A model generated the notes under the pieces. It was not told the origin of the DNA. It did no database searches and saw only the letters and a program-made list of their open reading frames with translations. From Burkholderiales bacterium (GTDB taxonomy: Bacteria > Pseudomonadota > Gammaproteobacteria > Burkholderiales > Burkholderiaceae_C): a stretch of 60,332 nt of DNA. Location of the stretch: assembly GCA_947452135.1 (NCBI GenBank), contig CANGBT010000003.1:1-60332 (forward strand), read 5' to 3'. The translations under genes and the position numbers were made by a program. Positions 11,738 to 27,077 of this stretch are shown here, piece by piece (the first letter of the stretch is position 1; the number at the start of each line of letters is the position of its first letter).

Positions 11738-12667
11738 TCAGCCGAACAGTTCGGCGTAGCTCGCAGAGGCGGTTCCGAATTTGCCCACCACGATGCCGCC
11801 GGCGCGGTTGGCGTGGGGCATCGCCTCGCGGGCATCGAGGCCGGCGGCCAGCAGCACCGCCATGGTCGCAATCACGGTGTCACCTGCGCCCGTCACGTCG
11901 AACACCTCGCGCGTTTGTGCAGGCTGATGCGCGGCACCGCGCTCGTCAAACAGCGTCATGCCATCTTCCGATCGCGTCAGCAACAGCGCTTGCACGCGCA
12001 GCCCGGCACGCAGCGCCTGAGCGCGCTCGGCGAGCTGGGACTCATGGCTCCAAGAGCCCACCACCTGAGCCAGTTCAGCGCGGTTGGGCGTGATCACCGA
12101 GGCCCCGGCGTACCGCTCGTAGTCGGTGCCCTTGGGGTCGACCAGCACCGGTTTGCCAGCCGCACGGGCCGATTCGATCATCCGGGTGATGTGAGTCAAG
12201 CCACCCTTGCCGTAATCCGAGAACAGCACCGCGTCATGCGAGGGCAACTCGTGCTCGAAGGTCTCGAGCATCCTGCTCAGCACTTCGTGATCGGGCTCGT
12301 TTTCAAAGTCGATGCGCAGCAGTTGTTGTGATCGCCCGATCACACGCAACTTGACGATCGTTCGCAGCCGTTCGTCCTCGCCCAGTCGGGCGTCGATGCC
12401 CTGCTGCTCAAGGAGCAGCTTCAGGCGGGCGGCGGGCTCGTCGGTTCCAGCCACAGTGAGCAGCGTCACCTGCGCACCCAGCGTCTTGACGTTGAGTGCC
12501 ACGTTGGCGGCACCGCCCAGACGCTCTTCCTCGCGGGTCACGCGCACCACGGGCACCGGTGCCTCGGGCGAAATGCGATCCACCGCGCCGTGCCAATAGC
12601 GGTCGAGCATCACATCGCCCACCACCAGCACACGGCATTTCGCCAGTTCCTGCGGTGTGGGGATCAC
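11738..12667 (-). CDS. rfaE1: D-glycero-beta-D-manno-heptose-7-phosphate kinase (RfaE domain I, PfkB family)
   Basis: VLVVGDVMLDRYWHGAVDRISPEAPVPVVRVTREEERLGGAANVA and DVTGAGDTVIATMAVLLAAGL. Confidence 0.93.
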   Translation of the reverse strand: MIPTPQELAKCRVLVVGDVMLDRYWHGAVDRISPEAPVPVVRVTREEERLGGAANVALNVKTLGAQVTLLTVAGTDEPAARLKLLLEQQGIDARLGEDERLRTIVKLRVIGRSQQLLRIDFENEPDHEVLSRMLETFEHELPSHDAVLFSDYGKGGLTHITRMIESARAAGKPVLVDPKGTDYERYAGASVITPNRAELAQVVGSWSHESQLAERAQALRAGLRVQALLLTRSEDGMTLFDERGAAHQPAQTREVFDVTGAGDTVIATMAVLLAAGLDAREAMPHANRAGGIVVGKFGTASASYAELFG

Positions 12668-12971
12668 AGGTGCGCTTTCGGCGCGCCGGCCAGGCCGGGC
12701 TGTAAGGGGTGAGCGGTCGCGATCGGACTCATGGGGGGCCTTGCTGTGGCGTTTGCGGTGCTCGGGGTTATATCAATCCCGCCGCCCCCCTCTTCAGGGG
12801 GATGCGCACAAGGACCGCATCGGCCGCTGTCTCCCCGCAAGACACGACCATCCCCCCGCCGGGTGCCCCCTCGCTGGGGAGAGCCAAAAACAGCTCGCGT
12901 CTCCAGAATTTCTCCCAGGCCGACAAGCCAACGGCGCGGCCTGAACCTCAACCTCAACACTGGAGAACATC

Positions 12972-13328
12972 ATGATTCGCACACTCTTCGTCCTGCTCAT
13001 CGCCGCCTTCGCCCTGAGCGCCCACGCTGCCGTGGACGTCAACAAGGCCTCGCAAGCCGAACTAGAGACCATCAAAGGCATCGGCCCCAGCATGTCCGGG
13101 CGCATGCTCGAAGAACGCAAGAAGGGCTCGTTCAAGGACTGGCCCGACATGGTCGGGCGCGTGAAAGGCATCGGCCAGGGCAACGCGGGCAAGTTCGCCG
13201 CCGATGGCCTGACGGTCAACGGCTCGGGCTTCAAGCCCGAACTGCTCGCGTCCAGCAAAGGTGGCAGCCGGGCGGACAAGAAGCAAACGGCTGACGCCGC
13301 GCACGACATGGCGACATCGAGGAAGTGA
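12972..13328 (+). CDS. ComEA-family helix-hairpin-helix protein with N-terminal signal peptide
   Basis: MIRTLFVLLIAAFALSAHAAVDVNKASQAELETIKGIGPSMSGRMLEERKKGSFKDW. Confidence 0.88.
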   Translation: MIRTLFVLLIAAFALSAHAAVDVNKASQAELETIKGIGPSMSGRMLEERKKGSFKDWPDMVGRVKGIGQGNAGKFAADGLTVNGSGFKPELLASSKGGSRADKKQTADAAHDMATSRK

Positions 13329-13350
13329 GCCGCCCGACCCCGGGTTCACA

Positions 13351-13373
13351 GCCCCGCTGCGGCGGGGCTTTTT
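13351..13373 (+). terminator. Rho-independent terminator downstream of comEA-like gene
   Basis: GCCCCGC-TGCG-GCGGGGC followed by TTTTT. Confidence 0.85.
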
Positions 13374-13569
13374 CGTCTTGCCCGACCAAACCCTTCATCG
13401 ACGGGTTGGCAGCGATGGCGGCAACCGGCCAGCGCCAAGCACCCTAGGGATTAACAGCCCGCGAAGCCAGCAGATCAGCGCCAGAATTTGAGCGTTCTGG
13501 CTGGCCGCCGCAGGCCGCGCCGGATCGGCCTGGCGTTCGGCCCCACCAGCAACTCAAACGGAATCGACA

Positions 13570-14018
13570 TGACCGAATACGAGTACAGCTCGATGATGAA
13601 TTTTCTGGACAGGCTGGTTCACACCCGAACCGAAGCCAAGGACCTGACCGCGGAGCGGCGCATCAAGCAAGCGCTCGAGCGCCAGCCTTTTTCGGCCTAC
13701 TTCCTGGTCCAGAGGGCCATGACCCTTGAGATGGCTCTCGACGCGGCGCATGCCAGGATCAAGGAGCTCGAAGGTCAGCCTTCGAACCCCGCACCGGCCC
13801 CGGAGTTGTCGCAGTTTCTGGGCGCGGGCGCAGCGGTCTGGGGAACGGGCCTCGACGAGCCCGCTCCACCCAAAGCCCAACCCACACCGTCTGTCAAGCA
13901 AGATGCCCCGAACCTCACCACCGAGGACAAGTCCATCGAGTTCATCGCCAACAACGCACGGGCCATCTGGGTCGGCATCGGCTTGCTGGGCTTGCTGGCG
14001 GTGATCTTCAAACGCTGA
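13570..14018 (+). CDS. DUF2076-like protein with C-terminal hydrophobic segment
   Basis: MTEYEYSSMMNFLDRLVHTRTEAKDLTAERRIKQAL...PFSAYFLVQRAMTLEMAL...IWVGIGLLGLLAVIFKR. Confidence 0.6.
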
Positions 14019-14027
14019 GGGCCCGCG

Positions 14028-14411
14028 TTGACCACCGCCTGCCCCTGCGGCACCGCCCTGCCCTACGCCGAGTGCTGCGGCCGATTTCACTCGGGTGCGC
14101 TGCACCTGCTTGCGCCCACGGCCGAGGCACTGATGCGCTCGCGCTACAGCGCCTACACGCTGCGACTCGACGACTACCTGCTCGCCACCTGGCACCCGAG
14201 CACCCGCCCGACCACGCCCTTTCACCACGAGAGCGGCCTGCGCTGGCTGGGCTTGCAGGTGCTGCGCCACGACAACATCGACGCCGATCACGCGCAAGTC
14301 GAGTTCGTGGCCCGCAGCAAGCTCGGCGGACGCGCCCATCGCTTGCGCGAACTCAGCCGCTTCGTGCGTGTAGACGGCCGGTGGTTCTACCTGGATGCTC
14401 TGCCCGAGTGA
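14028..14411 (+). CDS. YchJ family (UPF0225, SEC-C motif) protein
   Basis: [57 protein letters not shown]. Confidence 0.9.
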   Translation: MTTACPCGTALPYAECCGRFHSGALHLLAPTAEALMRSRYSAYTLRLDDYLLATWHPSTRPTTPFHHESGLRWLGLQVLRHDNIDADHAQVEFVARSKLGGRAHRLRELSRFVRVDGRWFYLDALPE

Positions 14412-14451
14412 GAATCCCGCTCGTTGCCGGCAACTCAAAGGATGGACCCAT

Positions 14452-15162
14452 ATGGGCGCGCAGTGGAAAGCAAAGCACAAGGACCTGGCCGCCAACGCCA
14501 AGGGCCGGCTGTTCGGAAAACTGGCCAAGGACATCATGATCGCCGCGCGCCACGGCGCCGACCCGGCAGCAAATTCGCATCTGCGACTGGTCATCGAACA
14601 AGCCCGAAAGGTCTCGATGCCCAAGGAAACCCTCGAGCGCGCGATCAAGAAGGGCGCCGGTCTGACCGGCGAGACAGTCCACTTCGATCACGCCATGTAC
14701 GAAGGCTTCGCGCCGCACCGCGTGCCGGTGATGGTCGAGTGCCTGACCGACAACGTGAACCGCGCCGCCTCGGAAATGCGCGTGCTGTTTCGCAAGGGCC
14801 AGCTCGGCACCTCGGGTTCGGTGTCGTGGGACTATGACCACCTCGGCATGATCGAAGCCGAGCCCGCTGCGGCCGGCGCCGACGCGGAGACCGCGGCCAT
14901 TGAAGCCGGCGCTCAGGACTTCGAGGCGGCCGAGGGCGGCGTCACGATGTTCCTCACCGACCCCACCGATCTCGATCTGGTCAGCCGCGCGCTGCCGGCA
15001 CACGGCTTCACGGTGTTGTCGGCCAAGCTGGGCTACCGCCCCAAGAACCCCGTCGATCCCGCCAGCCTGAGCGCCGAACAGCTCGAAGAGGTGGAAGCCT
15101 TTCTGGCTGCGCTCGATGCAAGCGAGGACGTGCAGCACGTCTACGCCGGCTTGCAAGGCTGA
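14452..15162 (+). CDS. YebC/PmpR family transcriptional/translation regulator
   Basis: [68 protein letters not shown]. Confidence 0.94.
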   Translation: MGAQWKAKHKDLAANAKGRLFGKLAKDIMIAARHGADPAANSHLRLVIEQARKVSMPKETLERAIKKGAGLTGETVHFDHAMYEGFAPHRVPVMVECLTDNVNRAASEMRVLFRKGQLGTSGSVSWDYDHLGMIEAEPAAAGADAETAAIEAGAQDFEAAEGGVTMFLTDPTDLDLVSRALPAHGFTVLSAKLGYRPKNPVDPASLSAEQLEEVEAFLAALDASEDVQHVYAGLQG

Positions 15163-15231
15163 GCCTTGCCCCATGCCGGCCTTTCAGCCGGCTCCACGCA
15201 GACCGATGACTCCACACACCAGCCCATTGCC

Positions 15232-15480
15232 ATGACCGAATCCGTCCTCAAGCCCCCTCTGCCCGACCACCTGTCCATTGACCCTCGCAGCCCGCATCAC
15301 GTGGCCGCTGTGTTCGAGCAAGACATCGGCATCCGCTTCAACGACAAGGAGCGGTTCGATGTCGAGGAGTACTGCATCAGCGAAGGCTGGATCAAGGTGC
15401 CCGCGGGCAAGGCGGTCGACCGCAAGGGCCGACCCCTGCTGATCAAGCTCAAGGGAACGGTCGAAGCGTTCTACAAGTAG
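15232..15480 (+). CDS. DUF3297 family protein
   Basis: LPDHLSIDPRSPHHVAAVFEQDIGIRFNDKERFDVEEYCISEGWIKVPAGKAVDRKGRPLLIKLKGTVEAFYK. Confidence 0.8.
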   Translation: MTESVLKPPLPDHLSIDPRSPHHVAAVFEQDIGIRFNDKERFDVEEYCISEGWIKVPAGKAVDRKGRPLLIKLKGTVEAFYK

Positions 15481-15492
15481 CCAGCAACAGGC

Positions 15493-16305
15493 TCACAGCG
15501 GCGCAGGTGCGCCGAACACGAACGCGTCCATCGACAGCACGGCGTAGGTCACGCCGCCCTCGATGACCGCGACCGGCCCCATCGGCTGCGCGGCGCCCGC
15601 GGCCACGAGCAGCGGCCAGAAGTGCTCGGCCGTCGGATGGGCACGTCGTGCGTGCGGCGCCAGCGACAGCGCCTGGCGCAGCCGTTCGCCATCGCCGCTC
15701 AACGCAGCGCTGCGTATCCACTGTGAAAACTCCACTGCGTAATCGGCGGCGCGCCCTTGGCCGAAATCGACCTCGGACAGGTTGTGCGTGAGGCTGCCCG
15801 AGCCCACGATCAGCACGCCCTCGTCGGCCAGCGGCGCCAGCGCCTGACCCAGGGCCCAGGCGCCATCTGCGTCCAGCCGTGCCGGCAGTGACACCTGGAA
15901 CACGCTCACATCGGCCTGCGGATACAGGTGCATCAAGGGCACCCAGGCGCCGTGGTCCAGTCCGCGGTGCGCATCGACGTCGGCGGGCCAACCCGCTGAT
16001 TGCAGCAACTCGACAGCGCGCCGTGCCAGCGCCGGATGACCGGCCACCGGGTAGCGGATCGCCTTGAGCGCCGCGCCGAAACCGCCGAAGTCGTGGATCG
16101 TTTCGGGCTGCGCCGAAGTGCCCACGCGCAACACCGGCGTCGTCCAGTGTGGCGACACCACCAGCACTGCCGCCGGTCGTGGCAGCGCCTGACCAAGCGC
16201 CGTGAGCCGCGGCCCGAGCAAGCCGGGTTCAAGCGCGAAGGTCGGTGCGCCGTGGGAGATGAACAGGCTGGGCAAACGCGATGTCATGGTGATGGGCTGC
16301 GTCAA
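15493..16305 (-). CDS. 4,5-DOPA extradiol dioxygenase family (YgiD-like)
   Basis: LFISHGAPTFALEPG..., VSPHWTTPVLRVGTSAQPETIHDFGGF, RGLDHGAWVPLMHLYPQADVSVFQVSL. Confidence 0.92.
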   Translation of the reverse strand: MTQPITMTSRLPSLFISHGAPTFALEPGLLGPRLTALGQALPRPAAVLVVSPHWTTPVLRVGTSAQPETIHDFGGFGAALKAIRYPVAGHPALARRAVELLQSAGWPADVDAHRGLDHGAWVPLMHLYPQADVSVFQVSLPARLDADGAWALGQALAPLADEGVLIVGSGSLTHNLSEVDFGQGRAADYAVEFSQWIRSAALSGDGERLRQALSLAPHARRAHPTAEHFWPLLVAAGAAQPMGPVAVIEGGVTYAVLSMDAFVFGAPAPL

Positions 16306-16330
16306 GGTTCACAGTTCGCCCGCAAGGCGC

Positions 16331-20602
<4,272 letters not shown>

Positions 20603-20807
20603 CGCTTTGGGGCCTCATGACGGGGTTTGCCGGTACGACAGTGTCCACCACGTCACGAAGCGCCCGCCACGGGTATGCCCTTCGGCGCTCAGTTTGATGC
20701 GATCCGCATCGCCGAACGCGCAAAGCACATGCCGCCGGCCGGGGGCAAACGGGCGGCAAATCCCTGAGCACATTCGAGATCCGGTCCGATAAACTGGCTG
20801 CGCGTGT

Positions 20808-20883
<76 letters not shown>

Positions 20884-20974
20884 CCAAGTTTTTGTCCCGC
20901 AAGGACTTTTTCAAAATCAAAGCGTGAACCGCCCCGGTTTTTGAGGAGGCTCCAACTCTTTAGAAGATGGAGCC

Positions 20975-21216
20975 ATGAACAAGTCAACGAAGTCCTCACC
21001 CGAGGTCCGCGAGCGGGCAGTGCGGATGGTGCAAGAGCACCGCGGGCAATACCCATCGCTGTGGGCCGCGGTCGAATCGATCGCCCCGAAGATCGGCTGT
21101 GTGCCGCAAACGCTGCTGGGCTGTGTCCAGCGCCATGAGATCGACAACGGTGTGCGCGCCGGCGTCACCACCGCCGAGACTCAACGCGTCAAGGAGCTCG
21201 ACCGCCGACTCAAGTC

Positions 21217-21220
<4 letters not shown>
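20975..21220 (+). CDS. IS3-family transposase OrfA (helix-turn-helix)
   Basis: [55 protein letters not shown]; lacks the usual C-terminal extension toward OrfB. Confidence 0.75.
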
Positions 21221-22086
<866 letters not shown>

Positions 22087-22193
22087 TTTAAACCAAACAG
22101 CCTCCATGAATCCCGGGGCGGTTCAGCCACCAACTGGCAGACCCCCTCGTTGGAGTGACCTATCAGTTGAGCAAACACCACGAGGTTTCTCTC

Positions 22194-23558
22194 ATGTTGA
22201 AGACTATCTCCTTGTTAATCGTTGCTGTGCTGTGTCTTGGTTTGGGCGGGTGTGGCGGCGACGGCCAGCCTGCGACCGGCGCTCCGCAATTCGACAACGG
22301 CGTGACTGCCGGCAGATCGTCGCTCTCCATCCCGTATGGCCCTGGGGGCTACGTGACGTCGGCGGACTGGTACTTCCCGCCCCAGGCTGACGGCACGGTC
22401 TCGGCCAAAGGCGTCGTCTGGCTCCAGCGCGGCGACACGGCGGGCTTGGCCGCGCTGGCGGCCCAGATCGCAGGCCAGACCAACAGCATCGTCGTGGTGC
22501 CTGTGATCAGTTCCTTCGAGATTCCGACCCAGCCGGGGCGATATCTCGGCAGCGCGGCGATGCAGCAGGCGGTCGCCGACATGATGCTCGGTGACCGTGT
22601 GGCGCTCGGCACGAGCGCGACCGCCGCCGGCTATCCGGGCGTGCTGCCCAAGCGGATCCTGTTTGCCGGTCAGCTCACGGGAGGCGGTTTCGCCGCCGAG
22701 GTGGCCGCACGCACCGTCGACAACGGCGCCGCCGCAAATCTGCTGGGCGTGGTGATGTTCGACGGCGTGGCCAGCCCGGACCAGTTCCCCGCTTCGCTCG
22801 CCAAGCTCGACTCCCTGGGCATCCCGCTCTACCAGATCGCCTCGCCGCCGCAGGCCGCGAACAATTGGGGCAGCACCACGGAACAGCTCGTGGCCCTCCA
22901 CCCCGACCAGTTCGTCGGCGTTCAGCTCGATGACGGCAGCGCCATGAGCGCCGCGATCACGCTCGCCACTGGCTGGATCGGCGACATCTACGAAGGGCGC
23001 GGGCCCACTGATCCCGTCTACGGCATCTACGGCAATCCCAACGACGGCGTCTATGTCCAAAACAAGCCGATCGTGATGGGCGAGACGGGGGTCACCGTGC
23101 TGCCCGCACCGCCGCCGGTTGACATCGCTCAGTACTTGGGCACGTGGTACGAACAGGGCAGCGTGAAGCAAGACCCATCCGTCGTGCTCGTCAACGTCAA
23201 AGCGGTCTACACGTACCAGCCCGGCGGCAGCATCACGGTGGAGAATTCCGGCAACACCTCCGGACCCAGCGGCCCGGAGTGGAGCATCACCGGGTCAGCG
23301 GTGCCGGTCAACGTGTTCAACACCCGCCTCAACGTGAGCTTCTCCGGCGAGCCCAACCGGAACGAGCCGGGCAACTACTGGATCCTCGACTACGCCCCGG
23401 ACTACAGCTGGGTGATCGTCAGCGACGCAAACGGAACGTCGGGCACCATCCTCACCCGTGAGCGGTTCCCCTCTGAGGCCGCGTACAACGCGCGTGTGGC
23501 ACGGGCGTATCGGTTGGGTGTGCGGGGCACCATCACCCCGACCGCGCAGTACCCCTGA
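22194..23558 (+). CDS. Putative lipoprotein: alpha/beta-hydrolase-like domain fused to a C-terminal lipocalin (Blc-like) domain
   Basis: Signal peptide with lipobox (LIVAVLCLGLGGC); C-terminus IAQYLGTWYEQGSVKQ...NVKAVYTYQPGGSITVENSG...YWILDYAPDYSWVIVSDANGTSGTILTRE resembles bacterial lipocalins. Confidence 0.7.
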   Translation: MLKTISLLIVAVLCLGLGGCGGDGQPATGAPQFDNGVTAGRSSLSIPYGPGGYVTSADWYFPPQADGTVSAKGVVWLQRGDTAGLAALAAQIAGQTNSIVVVPVISSFEIPTQPGRYLGSAAMQQAVADMMLGDRVALGTSATAAGYPGVLPKRILFAGQLTGGGFAAEVAARTVDNGAAANLLGVVMFDGVASPDQFPASLAKLDSLGIPLYQIASPPQAANNWGSTTEQLVALHPDQFVGVQLDDGSAMSAAITLATGWIGDIYEGRGPTDPVYGIYGNPNDGVYVQNKPIVMGETGVTVLPAPPPVDIAQYLGTWYEQGSVKQDPSVVLVNVKAVYTYQPGGSITVENSGNTSGPSGPEWSITGSAVPVNVFNTRLNVSFSGEPNRNEPGNYWILDYAPDYSWVIVSDANGTSGTILTRERFPSEAAYNARVARAYRLGVRGTITPTAQYP

Positions 23559-23626
23559 TCTTCCCGCGTCTGCGCGGACTGGCAAAACAGCGCGCTCAGT
23601 TGCGATTGATTTGCCGTAAGCTGCAT

Positions 23627-23704
23627 GCTCGTTGTAGTGCACCTGTGCCGCAGCATCCCTTGACGTGGTGGGGGTCGTTGGTTCGAGTCCAATCGCGCCT
23701 ACCA
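23627..23704 (+). pseudogene. Decayed tRNA-Val(GAC)-like gene; 3' half intact, 5' half degenerate
   Basis: CTTGACGTGGTGGGGGTCGTTGGTTCGAGTCCAATCGCGCCTACCA has a good T-arm (GTTGG TTCGAGT CCAAT) and ACCA, but no 5' AGGCGCG to pair with CGCGCCT. 5' half keeps only scattered similarity (GTAG..CA.CTG) to the tRNA-Val(GAC) I recall. Confidence 0.55.
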
Positions 23705-23710
23705 GGTATC

Positions 23711-23745
23711 AGCCCCGGTTCTCATGTGAGAGCCGGGGCTTTTTT
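23711..23745 (+). terminator. Rho-independent terminator directly after the tRNA-like remnant
   Basis: AGCCCCGGTTCTC-ATGT-GAGAGCCGGGGCT followed by a T run. Confidence 0.85.
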
Positions 23746-23997
23746 GTTGGGCGACGCCGGAGGTTTGCGCCGTGCGTGGGGCCGGCACGATCGCTTGCAG
23801 TCGATGGCACTTGTCCCTGAGCGGGGCGGTGTTGACCTTCTTGCAAAGCGATCTTGATCAATGGGCGCTTCCGGGACCTGGGCCCGGCTGACTACAGTCC
23901 CGCTTCGGTAACACCGGGAGCTGAGACTGATGAACCACGAGTTCAAGGCGTCACACGAATCGCCGCATTCGCTGCGGTCGGCGGCTCGGGTGCTCTG

Positions 23998-24816
23998 ATG
24001 GACCCGCGCTCGTACCTTTTCGTGCCGGGTGACCGGCCTGAGCGGTTCGCGAAGGCCTTGGCCTGCGGTGCCGATGCGGTTGTGATCGATCTGGAAGACG
24101 CCGTCTCCCCCGCAGCAAAGGACGCTGCGCGCAGCAGCCTGCAAGAGTGGCTCGCCCGGCTGGGTGCTGACAAACCGCCCAAACCGGTGGTCGTGCGCGT
24201 CAACGCTTCTGACACTGCTTGGTTTGAGGATGACCTTCAAGCCTGCGATGCAGCCGCCGTCAGCGCGATCATGGTGCCCAAAGCCGAGCGCGCCGACGAG
24301 TTGAGCCGCATCGCTGCGTTGCAAGGCAAACCGCTGATTGCGTTGGTGGAAACAGCAGCCGGGTTTGACAACCTGCGTGCGGTGGCCTGTGCGACTGGCG
24401 TTCAGCGGTTGGCGTTCGGGTCCATCGACTTCCAACTGGACATGGGCATTTCGGGCGACGGTGATGAGCTGCTGCTGTTCCGCTCGCAAATGGTGTTGAT
24501 GTCTCGCGTGGCCGGACTTGCATCGCCGGTCGATGGGGTGAGCACCTCCATCTCGGATGCGCAGGCGGTTCTGGACGAGGCTCATCGCGCCCGGCGTCTG
24601 GGTTTTGGCGGAAAGCTCTGCATTCACCCGGCGCAGGTCGATGCCGTCAACCGCAGCTTCAGCCCCGGTGCGGCCGAGATTGGCTGGGCGCAACGTGTGC
24701 TGGCTGCGGCCACCGCCGCAAACGGATCGGCGTTTGCCGTGGACGGGAAGATGGTCGACAAGCCGGTGATCCTGCGAGCCGAAGCGATCTTGCGCCAGTT
24801 GGATGGAGGCCCCTGA
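23998..24816 (+). CDS. HpcH/HpaI aldolase/citrate lyase family (CitE-like) protein
   Basis: MDPRSYLFVPGDRPERFAKALACGADAVVIDLEDAVSPAAKDAAR...GFGGKLCIHPAQVDAVNRSFSP. Confidence 0.92.
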   Translation: MDPRSYLFVPGDRPERFAKALACGADAVVIDLEDAVSPAAKDAARSSLQEWLARLGADKPPKPVVVRVNASDTAWFEDDLQACDAAAVSAIMVPKAERADELSRIAALQGKPLIALVETAAGFDNLRAVACATGVQRLAFGSIDFQLDMGISGDGDELLLFRSQMVLMSRVAGLASPVDGVSTSISDAQAVLDEAHRARRLGFGGKLCIHPAQVDAVNRSFSPGAAEIGWAQRVLAAATAANGSAFAVDGKMVDKPVILRAEAILRQLDGGP

Positions 24817-24882
24817 TCCCGTGCGTCCGGCCTGCGGATCAGCCCCGAGCTTGCCGATGTCGATGTGTTGCCAGCCGGTCGC

Positions 24883-26028
24883 TCACCCTGCGCGTCGGGT
24901 GGGCGGTTCGAGCCCCTCACGAATGGCGCTGCCGTGTTCATCGACGCCCGGGACAGAGCGGTAGCTTTCGTCGTCCCATTCGGTGATGTACGGGGTCGCT
25001 GGAAGTTCAACGACGCCGCCGTTGACTTGCATCGGCCGCGTGCGCAACTGGGGGTGGTTGATCAGGTCGTGAACCGAATTGATGGCGCCGTAGGCGGTGT
25101 GGGCTGTGGCGAGGCGCTCGACAACGTCGGCGTAGCTGAGGCTCGAGAACACGCCTTGAATCAGCGCTTCGAGCTCGATGCGGTTTCGGGTTCGTTCGGT
25201 GTTCGAGACAAACGATGGGTTGGTTGCCAGCGCCGGCTGCTGCAGCACGTGCTCACAAAAGCTGACCCATTCCCGCTCGTTCTGAATGGAAAGCACGAAC
25301 TCGCGACCATCACGCGAGGTGAACGCGCCGTACGGCGTGATGCTGGGGTGTTTGAGACCCACACGTTCGGGTGCGCCAGAGCCATAGCGCGCTTGCAGCA
25401 TGGGCACGGACATCAGTTCGGCCGCCGAGTCAAACAAAGACACCTTCACGGCGCTGCCGCGTCCGGTGCGTGAGCGCTGGATGAGTGCCTGCTGAATGCC
25501 GAGCAAGGCGTTCATCCCGGCAGTGATGTCGCAGATGGACACGCCGATGCGCCCCCACGGGCCCGGTGCGCCGCTCACGGCGACCAAGCCGCTTTCGGCC
25601 TGCACCAGCAGGTCGTAGGCCTTGAGTTCATGCAGCGGGCCCGATTCGCCGTAGCCGGAGATGTCGCAGGTGACCAGCCGCGGGTGCTTGCGGCGCAGCT
25701 CATCCGAGCCGAAGGTCAGCCGTGCCGCGGCACCGGGGGCGAGGTTCTGAATGAACACGTCTGCCGTCGCCATCAGCGCGTGCAACCTGGCTCGGGCGTC
25801 GTCTTGTCGCAGGTCGAGAGCGATGGACTCCTTGCCCCGGTTGATCCAGACGAAGTACGCCGATTCGCCGTGCACAGCGGTGTCGTATCCGCGGGCGAAA
25901 TCGCCCTCAGGGCGTTCGATCTTGATGACGCGGGCTCCGGCGTCTGCGAGGCGGCTCGTGCAGTAAGGCGCCGCAACCGCCTGCTCCAGGGCAATGACGG
26001 TCAGCCCATCGAAAGGTTTACCTGACAT
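24883..26028 (-). CDS. Class III CoA-transferase (CaiB/BaiF family)
   Basis: FDGLTVIALEQAVAAPYCTSRLADAGARVIKIERPEGDFARGYD...NLAPGAAARLTFGSDELRRKHPRLVTCDISGYGESGP. Confidence 0.94.
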   Translation of the reverse strand: MSGKPFDGLTVIALEQAVAAPYCTSRLADAGARVIKIERPEGDFARGYDTAVHGESAYFVWINRGKESIALDLRQDDARARLHALMATADVFIQNLAPGAAARLTFGSDELRRKHPRLVTCDISGYGESGPLHELKAYDLLVQAESGLVAVSGAPGPWGRIGVSICDITAGMNALLGIQQALIQRSRTGRGSAVKVSLFDSAAELMSVPMLQARYGSGAPERVGLKHPSITPYGAFTSRDGREFVLSIQNEREWVSFCEHVLQQPALATNPSFVSNTERTRNRIELEALIQGVFSSLSYADVVERLATAHTAYGAINSVHDLINHPQLRTRPMQVNGGVVELPATPYITEWDDESYRSVPGVDEHGSAIREGLEPPTRRAG

Positions 26029-26195
26029 TTCCTGTACCTGCCGATCGACGTTGAGTGAGCTTCGTTCCTCGGGGCATTCTTGAAGGCGCTAGGGAAGCCG
26101 TCTATCAGAAGTTCGGCAAGGGGGGCTTGTCCAAAATGAGTCTTCGGGAAAGTACTCAGCCCGAGGCCCGTGGTGCCTGAAGTCGCGCGTTGCGC

Positions 26196-27077
26196 TCAGG
26201 CCGTGAGGTGACTGATCAGCAACGTCAGCGAGGGTTTCGGGGGGCGATCCTTCTTCACGCACACGAGCACCTTGCGTTGTGCCCAGGGCTCGTCCATGGG
26301 CCGTACGGACAGCTTCATGCTTTCGGCCAGCACCTTGGCCGCTTCGTACGGCAAGATGCCCACGCCCATGCCGACTTGCACCATGCGGCACACGGCCTCG
26401 AAGCTGCGGACCTGGATGCGCAGGCGCAGGGCCTTTTCCAGAACGATGGCCTGCTCGGTCAGCAACCTCATCATCGACGAGCCGACCTCAAGTGCCACCA
26501 GGTCGTACTCGAGCACGTCGCTGAAGCTCCAGTTCGAGTCTCTGGCCAGCGGGTGATCCATGGGGGCAATGACCGCGAGACGGTCGGTGCGATACGGAAA
26601 CACCTCCAGCCCTTCGGTTCGCACGCCGTCGATGACGATTCCGATATCGGCCTCGCCCGCGAGCAGGCTGCGCAGGATGTCGCCGCTCCAGCGTTCCTGG
26701 ATGACCAGGCGGATGTCGGGGTTGGCCTTGCCAAATGAAGCCAAGTCCTCAGGCAGGGTCTCGGTCATTGCCGATGTGTTCGCAAGCAGGCGCAGCACGC
26801 CCTTGCGACCGGCTGCGTGGTCGGTCATCTCCGCATTCATGTCATTGAGATGGACCAGCAACGCCTTGGCGTGGCCGAGCAACGACATTCCTGCGGGGGT
26901 GAGTTCAACCCCTCTGGGCGAGCGATCGAGAAGTGGCGTCTTGAAGCGATGCTCGAGCAGTGCGATGCGTCTGCTTGCGGCCGCCACGCCGATGTGGGAC
27001 GCCTCGGCCGCCTTGCTCAGACTGCGCAACTCGGCGGCGCGGACGAACAGAGCCAGGGAATCGATGTCAGGCAGCAT
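26196..27077 (-). CDS. LysR family transcriptional regulator
   Basis: LALFVRAAELRSLSKAAEASHIGVAAASRRIALLEHRFKTPLLDRSPRGVELTPAG (N-terminal wHTH); divergent from the flavin reductase gene. Confidence 0.93.
   Translation of the reverse strand: MLPDIDSLALFVRAAELRSLSKAAEASHIGVAAASRRIALLEHRFKTPLLDRSPRGVELTPAGMSLLGHAKALLVHLNDMNAEMTDHAAGRKGVLRLLANTSAMTETLPEDLASFGKANPDIRLVIQERWSGDILRSLLAGEADIGIVIDGVRTEGLEVFPYRTDRLAVIAPMDHPLARDSNWSFSDVLEYDLVALEVGSSMMRLLTEQAIVLEKALRLRIQVRSFEAVCRMVQVGMGVGILPYEAAKVLAESMKLSVRPMDEPWAQRKVLVCVKKDRPPKPSLTLLISHLTA

Noticed and set aside
23402-23692. 96-aa minus-strand ORF beginning MDSNQRPPPRQG
   Set aside because: N-terminus is the antisense of the tRNA-like remnant (classic DSNQRP artefact); the rest opposes the lipocalin gene.
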